From Polaribacter sp. (lineage in GTDB: Bacteria > Bacteroidota > Bacteroidia > Flavobacteriales > Flavobacteriaceae): DNA of 64,000 nt. Positions within the stretch are counted from its first letter, which is position 1; each line of letters begins with the position of its first letter. The position numbers and the translations under genes were made by a program. The DNA lies in contig JAQWGI010000036.1 in NCBI GenBank assembly GCA_029238315.1, positions 124,001 through 188,000 of the forward strand. The letters run 5' to 3'. This document shows positions 59,410 to 64,000 of this stretch, in pieces. The notes under the pieces were generated by a model, which saw only the letters and a list, made by a program, of their open reading frames with translations, did not search any database and was not told the DNA's origin.

Positions 59410-62145
59410 TTAAAACAGTGTTGTTTGATTTTCATCATCTTTATCTCTTTGCTCTGCTTTCTTCTTCTCAATTATTTTCTGCAGTGCTCTTTTTGCTTTT
59501 TCTTCGCTACTTATTGAAGCTCTTTCTTCTGAAGCAACCAGTGTAGTTTGAACTTCTAAAGGTAACACATCTTTTGTTAAATCTTTTACATCTTTAACTT
59601 GTTCTTTCTCTTCTGAAATCGTTTCTTCAGGTGCTTTATAAGGCAAAGAGCCTAACAAACTAACTTGCTTTACTTTGTCTTTTGACAATTGATTACCTTG
59701 TGCTTTAATTCCTTTTACAGCAATAAACTCCTCAAAATTAACCTCTATATTGTCTAAACTACGTTTAGAAAACTGAACATCTGCAACAGGTCTGTAATCT
59801 GTAGATATAATTTCTAATTGCGATTTTGGATGCTCAGATATAAAAAGTTCTTCTTTATCTACCGTTTCTATAAGAAAACGTTTTACAAAATAAATTTCTT
59901 TATCACCATCAAAATAAATAGCAGATATAGGTTTTTTAGGATTCCACTTTTCTAAGATAATCAGATCATCTTCAAATCTACTTGCTAAATTTGGAGTAAC
60001 TGCTTTTATCATTCCACATTGTAAAGCAATTAGCAGCTTGTCTTTTGCTCTAAACTCACCTAGCAACTCTCCTCTTTCATCAACATTTAAGCGCTGAACC
60101 GTATCGTCAAACCAAATTTTTCTTGGTTTTAATGTAGAGGCTCCCGCAGATTTAAACTCTACTTTTTTTATTGGATATTTAGTAATCGTATTACCTCGAA
60201 CACCTCTTCCTTTTAGGGCTAAATCTGCAAAATCAATGTCCCATTTTAACTTTTTAATACTACCAACAGCTCTTATATTAACGGTAACTAGCTCTGCTTC
60301 TCCATTTGGATTTGCACTAAAATAGAGCACTTTAGAGTTTTTATTTCCATTTGTTAGATCATATTCTTTATCTCTTGTAACTCCGGTTACATTAAAGCGT
60401 TTCATGTAACTAGGGCCGTTTTTCCCATCACGATACATCATATTATATACCGTTCTTTTGTCTTTCTTTTTAAATACTGATATATGAATAATTCCTTTTC
60501 CAACAAATGTTTTACTTGCTACTTTAGTAACAATCATTTGCCCATCTTCTCTAAAGACAATAATATCATCAATATCTGCACAATCTGTAACATACTCATC
60601 TTTTCGTAAAGAAGTTCCTATAAAGCCCTCTTCTTTATTTACGTATAATTTTGTGTTACGCATTACCACTTTTGTAGCAACAATATCATCAAAAATTCTG
60701 ATTTCAGTTTTACGTTCTTTTCCAGCTCCGTAAGTTGACTTTAAACCTTTAAAAAAATCAATTGCAAACTCAATTAAATTTGCCAAGAAGTTTTTAACCT
60801 CAGCAATTTTATCTTCTAAACTTTCTATATGTTGCTTTGCTTTGTCAATATCAAACTTAGAAATTTTCTTAATCCTAATTTCTGTTAATCGAACAATATC
60901 TTCTTCAGTAATCGCCCTTTTTAAATGCTTAATATATGGTTGTAATCCTTTATCAATCGCTTTGATAACACCACTCCAAGTTTCTTCTTCTTCAATATCA
61001 CGATAAATTCTATTCTCAATAAAAATGCGTTCTAAAGAAGCAAAATGCCATTGTTCTTCTAATTCATTTAACTGAATTTCTAGTTCTAATTTTAAAAGTG
61101 CAACAGTATTATCTGTTGATTTTCTAAGAACTTCGTGAACACCTATAAATACAGGTTTGTTTTCTTCAATTACACAACACAAAGGCGAAATTGAATTTTC
61201 GCAATTGGTAAATGCATACAAAGCATCTATGGTTTTGTCTGGAGAAATTCCTGGCGGTAAATGCACTAATATTTCTACATTAGCCGCGGTATTGTCTTCA
61301 ATTTTTTTAATTTTTATCTTCCCTTTTTCATTGGCCTTAATAATACTATCTATGAGTGTAGTAGTTGTTGTACCGTAAGGAATTTCTGTAATTACCAGTG
61401 TTTTTTTATCTAACTGAGAAATCTTTGCACGTACTCTAACTTTTCCTCCACGTTTTCCTTCATTATAATTGGTAAAATCTGCAATACCACCTGTTAGAAA
61501 ATCAGGAACAATTTTAAAACTACGTCCTTTTAAATGTTTGATAGAAGCATCTATCAATTCATTAAAGTTATGTGGTAAAATTTTAGTTGACAAACCAACC
61601 GCAATCCCTTCACCTCCTTGTGCCAATAACATTGGGAATTTTACAGGAAGATTTATAGGTTCTTTTCTACGACCGTCATAAGAGGCTTGCCATTCTGTAG
61701 TTTTCGGATTAAAAACAACGTCTAGTGCAAATTTAGAAAGACGTGCTTCAATATATCTTGATGCAGCTGCACGATCACCAGTTAAAGTATTTCCCCAGTT
61801 TCCTTGCATATCAATCAGTAATTCTTTCTGACCAATTTGCACCATAGCATCACCAATTGAAGCATCTCCGTGCGGATGATATTGCATGGTATGACCAACG
61901 ATATTCGCTACTTTATTGTAACGCCCATCGTCTAAATCTTTCATAGAATGCATAATTCTACGTTGCACAGGCTTAAAACCGTCATCGATTGCAGGAACCG
62001 CTCTCTCTAAAATTACATACGAAGCATAATCTAAAAACCACTCCTTGTACATTCCTGTAACTTTGGTAATTGTTTCTTCTTGCGACGAGTCGTCAAAATT
62101 ATTTATTTCCTCTTCGTGTTCGTAATTATTATTTTCCTCGTTCAT
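59410..62145 (-). CDS. parC: DNA topoisomerase IV subunit A
   Basis: ParC cuts and passes DNA to decatenate daughter chromosomes. The 911-residue product has the winged-helix segment VQRRIMHSMKDLDDGRYNKVANIVGHTMQYHPHGDASIG and the catalytic tyrosine in DRAAASRYIEARLS. A coiled-coil tower and a C-terminal beta-pinwheel follow, then a charged tail rich in Glu/Lys (about residues 845-911). At the E. coli Ser80/Glu84 quinolone positions this protein has Ala and Asp (HPHGDASIGDAM). parE lies upstream on the same strand, but two extra genes intervene. Confidence 0.95.
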   Translation of the reverse strand: MNEENNNYEHEEEINNFDDSSQEETITKVTGMYKEWFLDYASYVILERAVPAIDDGFKPVQRRIMHSMKDLDDGRYNKVANIVGHTMQYHPHGDASIGDAMVQIGQKELLIDMQGNWGNTLTGDRAAASRYIEARLSKFALDVVFNPKTTEWQASYDGRRKEPINLPVKFPMLLAQGGEGIAVGLSTKILPHNFNELIDASIKHLKGRSFKIVPDFLTGGIADFTNYNEGKRGGKVRVRAKISQLDKKTLVITEIPYGTTTTTLIDSIIKANEKGKIKIKKIEDNTAANVEILVHLPPGISPDKTIDALYAFTNCENSISPLCCVIEENKPVFIGVHEVLRKSTDNTVALLKLELEIQLNELEEQWHFASLERIFIENRIYRDIEEEETWSGVIKAIDKGLQPYIKHLKRAITEEDIVRLTEIRIKKISKFDIDKAKQHIESLEDKIAEVKNFLANLIEFAIDFFKGLKSTYGAGKERKTEIRIFDDIVATKVVMRNTKLYVNKEEGFIGTSLRKDEYVTDCADIDDIIVFREDGQMIVTKVASKTFVGKGIIHISVFKKKDKRTVYNMMYRDGKNGPSYMKRFNVTGVTRDKEYDLTNGNKNSKVLYFSANPNGEAELVTVNIRAVGSIKKLKWDIDFADLALKGRGVRGNTITKYPIKKVEFKSAGASTLKPRKIWFDDTVQRLNVDERGELLGEFRAKDKLLIALQCGMIKAVTPNLASRFEDDLIILEKWNPKKPISAIYFDGDKEIYFVKRFLIETVDKEELFISEHPKSQLEIISTDYRPVADVQFSKRSLDNIEVNFEEFIAVKGIKAQGNQLSKDKVKQVSLLGSLPYKAPEETISEEKEQVKDVKDLTKDVLPLEVQTTLVASEERASISSEEKAKRALQKIIEKKKAEQRDKDDENQTTLF

Positions 62146-62201
62146 TTAAAAAACGTTTATTCGTTTAGGAGTTTAACTATCTTCTTGTTTCTCTATTTAT
62201 T

Positions 62202-62229
62202 CCTTCCCTTTGGGAAGGTTAGGACGGGA
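62202..62229. repeat. Dispersed CCTTCCC..GGGAAGG hairpin
   Basis: CCTTCCC-TTT-GGGAAGG (62202-62218) is followed by TTAGGACGGGA, directly next to the stop of the ORF6N gene. On the minus strand this reads CCGTCCTAACCTTCCCAAAG, which I recall as a common intergenic repeat in Flavobacteriaceae. It may also act as a terminator. Confidence 0.5.
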
Positions 62230-62742
62230 TTACTTTTTATATCCTATTTTCTTTCTTTCAGATTTTTCTTCTTTCTTCTCAATTAATTCATCTAAATAAT
62301 TAAAAACCAATTCTATGTTTTTTGAATTGTTTGTCAATTTCTTTTTGATGTTTTCTATTTCCAATTGTAATGATAAATTATCACTTAACAATTGACGCAT
62401 TCTTGTAAATATTCTAATGATTTTAATATTTACGGCAATTGCTCTTTCACTTTTTAAAACACTGGATAACATTACAACGCCCTGCTCTGTAAAAGCCATT
62501 GGAGCGTAACGTAAACCCATTTTGTCAGAATTGGAGGTCACAAATTGTGATCTCCAATTTTCAAACTCGTTTTTAGTTAATTCAAACATAAAATCGTTTG
62601 GGAAACGATTTAAATTTCGTTTTACTGCTTGTTTCAACACTCTTGTTTCTACCTGATATAACTCCGCCAAATCTCTATCTAACATTACTTTTTGATAGCG
62701 AATCAAATAAATTTTATTAGTTATGATTTCATCTGGAACCAT
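62230..62742 (-). CDS. ORF6N-domain DNA-binding protein
   Basis: The 170-residue protein has an N-terminal ORF6N domain (IRYQKVMLDRDLAELYQVETRVLKQAVKRNLNRFPNDFMFELTKNEFENWRSQ, then AFTEQGVVMLSSVLKSERAIAVNIKIIRIF). A helical, Lys/Glu-rich tail (about residues 125-170) follows. ORF6N proteins are phage- or mobile-element-derived putative regulators. Here it sits between parE and parC with no other phage genes. A 23-base dyad inside its coding sequence (62533-62555) recurs 39-61 bases upstream of its start. Biological role unknown. Confidence 0.9.
   Translation of the reverse strand: MVPDEIITNKIYLIRYQKVMLDRDLAELYQVETRVLKQAVKRNLNRFPNDFMFELTKNEFENWRSQFVTSNSDKMGLRYAPMAFTEQGVVMLSSVLKSERAIAVNIKIIRIFTRMRQLLSDNLSLQLEIENIKKKLTNNSKNIELVFNYLDELIEKKEEKSERKKIGYKK
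62533..62561. repeat. 23-bp dyad repeat, copy inside the ORF6N gene
   Basis: GGAGGTCACAA-A-TTGTGATCTCC is an 11-1-11 inverted repeat with one mismatch, followed by AATTTT. It is nearly identical to the intergenic copy at 62778-62806. Confidence 0.6.
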
Positions 62743-62777
62743 ATTCCTTTCTTATTCTTTTTGCATTTTTTTTATTT

Positions 62778-62806
62778 GAAGGTCACAAATTGTGGCCTCC
62801 AATTTT
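62778..62806. repeat. 23-bp dyad repeat, intergenic copy upstream of the ORF6N gene
   Basis: GAAGGTCACAAATTGTGGCC followed by TCCAATTTT differs from the copy at 62533-62561 at only a few positions. It lies between the small membrane protein gene and the ORF6N start. It could be an operator or a remnant of a second ORF6N gene. Confidence 0.55.
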
Positions 62807-62814
62807 ATTTTCCC

Positions 62815-62985
62815 TTATTTATTTGACAACAACATTGATATAATTATCAAAATCATACTTACAATTCCTAAATAAGAAGATCCGTTTTTATTCCAAGATT
62901 TGTCTTTATAATCAATTTTAAAAAAATGAATAATTATCAAAATGAATGCAATAACAGCAATTATATATCTTACATTATCATTCAT
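62815..62985 (-). CDS. Small two-helix membrane protein
   Basis: The 56-residue product, starting MNDNVRYIIAVIAFILIIIHFF, has two hydrophobic helices (about residues 6-23 and 38-53). Between them is a short hydrophilic loop, KIDYKDKSWNKNGSS. The chosen ATG lies four bases after the parE stop; an in-frame ATG at 63003 would overlap parE. No family recognised. Its position in the parE-parC interval next to the ORF6N gene makes cotranscription likely. Confidence 0.6.
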   Translation of the reverse strand: MNDNVRYIIAVIAFILIIIHFFKIDYKDKSWNKNGSSYLGIVSMILIIISMLLSNK

Positions 62986-62989
62986 AATT

Positions 62990-64000
62990 TTAATTATCTT
63001 CAATTAAATCCAATTCCACTTTTAAATTCTCAATAATAAACTTTTGTCTGTCTGGCGTGTTTTTTCCCATATAAAAAGAAAGCATTGCTTCTACAGACAT
63101 TTCTTTATCTAACATAACTGGATCTAAACGAATGTCATTTCCAATAAAATGAACAAATTCGTTTGGAGAAATTTCCCCTAAACCTTTAAATCGAGTTATT
63201 TCGGGTTTACCTCTTAACTTTTCAATTGCTTCTTTTTTTTCTTCATCAGAATAACAATAATAAGTGTCTTTTTTATTTCTAACTCTAAACAATGGTGTTT
63301 CTAAAATATATAAATGTCCGTTTTTTATCACTTCAGGAAAAAACTGCAAAAAGAATGTAATTAATAACAATCTAATGTGCATTCCGTCAACATCTGCATC
63401 GGTTGCTATAACAATATTATTATAACGTAAATTTTCGATTCCGTCTTCTATATTTAACGCTGCCTGCAGTAAATTAAACTCCTCATTTTCGTACACAATT
63501 TTTTTAGACAATCCGTATGAATTCAAGGGTTTTCCTTTTAAACTAAAAACTGCTTGCGTATTTACATTTCTAGATTTTGTTATAGAACCAGAAGCTGAAT
63601 CTCCCTCAGTAATAAATAAAGTTGTATCTAAATAATTCTCTTTTTTTGTATCACCAAAATGCACACGACAATCGCGTAGTTTCTTGTTGTGTAAACTCGC
63701 TTTCTTTGCTCTATCTTTTGCTAACTTTCTGATTCCAGATAGCTCTTTACGTTCACGTTCTGCTTGTAAAATTTTACGATGTATTGCTTCTGCTGCGTCT
63801 GTGTTTTTATGTAAAAAGTTATCTAACTTTGTTTTTACAAAATCGTTGATAAAGGTTCTAACAGTAGGCAAATCTCCGCCCATTTCTGTAGAACCTAATT
63901 TTGTTTTTGTTTGACTTTCAAAAACAGGTTCCATCACTTTTATTGCAATGGCAGAAATAATTGATTTTCGAATGTCTGACGATTCATAATTTTTACCAAA
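62990..64000 (-). CDS. parE: DNA topoisomerase IV subunit B (C-terminal part, runs off the window)
   Basis: ParE supplies ATPase and TOPRIM functions to topoisomerase IV. The visible 336 codons run from the right edge ([20 protein letters not shown]...) to the stop, with no start codon in the window. The TOPRIM domain is shown by [35 protein letters not shown] and [22 protein letters not shown]. The C-terminal [13 protein letters not shown] and [24 protein letters not shown] are standard. The N-terminal GHKL ATPase domain lies outside. Confidence 0.95.
   Translation of the reverse strand, partial: FGKNYESSDIRKSIISAIAIKVMEPVFESQTKTKLGSTEMGGDLPTVRTFINDFVKTKLDNFLHKNTDAAEAIHRKILQAERERKELSGIRKLAKDRAKKASLHNKKLRDCRVHFGDTKKENYLDTTLFITEGDSASGSITKSRNVNTQAVFSLKGKPLNSYGLSKKIVYENEEFNLLQAALNIEDGIENLRYNNIVIATDADVDGMHIRLLLITFFLQFFPEVIKNGHLYILETPLFRVRNKKDTYYCYSDEEKKEAIEKLRGKPEITRFKGLGEISPNEFVHFIGNDIRLDPVMLDKEMSVEAMLSFYMGKNTPDRQKFIIENLKVELDLIEDN

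Overview
This 64 kb window is a chromosomal segment of a low-GC Bacteroidota, almost certainly a marine member of the Flavobacteriaceae (a Polaribacter- or Tenacibaculum-like organism; the genus is inference). The evidence is: TAnnTTTG promoter cores in front of many genes, weak Shine-Dalgarno sites, BshA (bacillithiol), a DnaJ that keeps only two of the four zinc motifs, DUF4290, DUF3810 and DUF3050 proteins, a split transketolase, a monofunctional proline dehydrogenase, and families of short dispersed hairpin repeats.

Layout. 1-1430: hisG behind a classic histidine attenuator (leader peptide with four consecutive His codons, then a terminator), with repeats on its 3' side. 1431-13804: a lipoprotein, an apparently truncated methyltransferase-like gene, typA, a LETM1-like small gene coupled to proline dehydrogenase, aroB, bshA, an orphan N-terminal transketolase subunit, a periplasmic protein often labelled asparagine synthetase B, a PD-(D/E)XK nuclease-like protein and dnaB. 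14170-25851 (+ strand): DUF3810 protein, two secreted amidohydrolases, an rRNA/tRNA methyltransferase, an M48 protease, RelA/SpoT, a Fur-family regulator and purA.

25924-40216 is the most coherent accessory block, a nitrite-to-nitrous-oxide denitrification island. One long minus-strand operon carries norC-norB-nirK(cytochrome c fusion)-SUMF1-sco-norQ-norD-norE-norF. It is followed by a porin and flanked by a c-type cytochrome, a frameshifted NsrR-like Rrf2 regulator, a His-rich polytopic membrane protein, a PLP-dependent decarboxylase and the di-iron Fe-S repair protein Ric. Six promoters in this island share a TATGAY-n4-GTCAYA dyad (four sites, two of them divergent), placed about 41-44 bp upstream of the predicted transcription start. 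That is the position expected for a CRP/FNR-type activator. The porin promoter also has a perfect 30-bp palindrome centred on its -7 box. No nosZ is seen in the window.

40337-57014: an OstA/LptA-like protein, an aminotransferase, a DUF3050 protein, a TlpA thioredoxin, aconitase, RNase P RNA, dnaJ-grpE, murA (with Asp in place of the catalytic Cys), a DUF4290 protein, a PcrA/UvrD helicase, a DsrE protein, and a btuB-type receptor under a cobalamin riboswitch. 57410-64000: a BtuF-like binding lipoprotein, a MscS channel, and parE/parC, separated by a small membrane protein gene and an ORF6N-domain gene that has a 23-bp dyad repeated inside and upstream of it. parE runs off the right edge. There are no tRNAs, rRNA operon, CRISPR arrays, insertion sequences or prophage.
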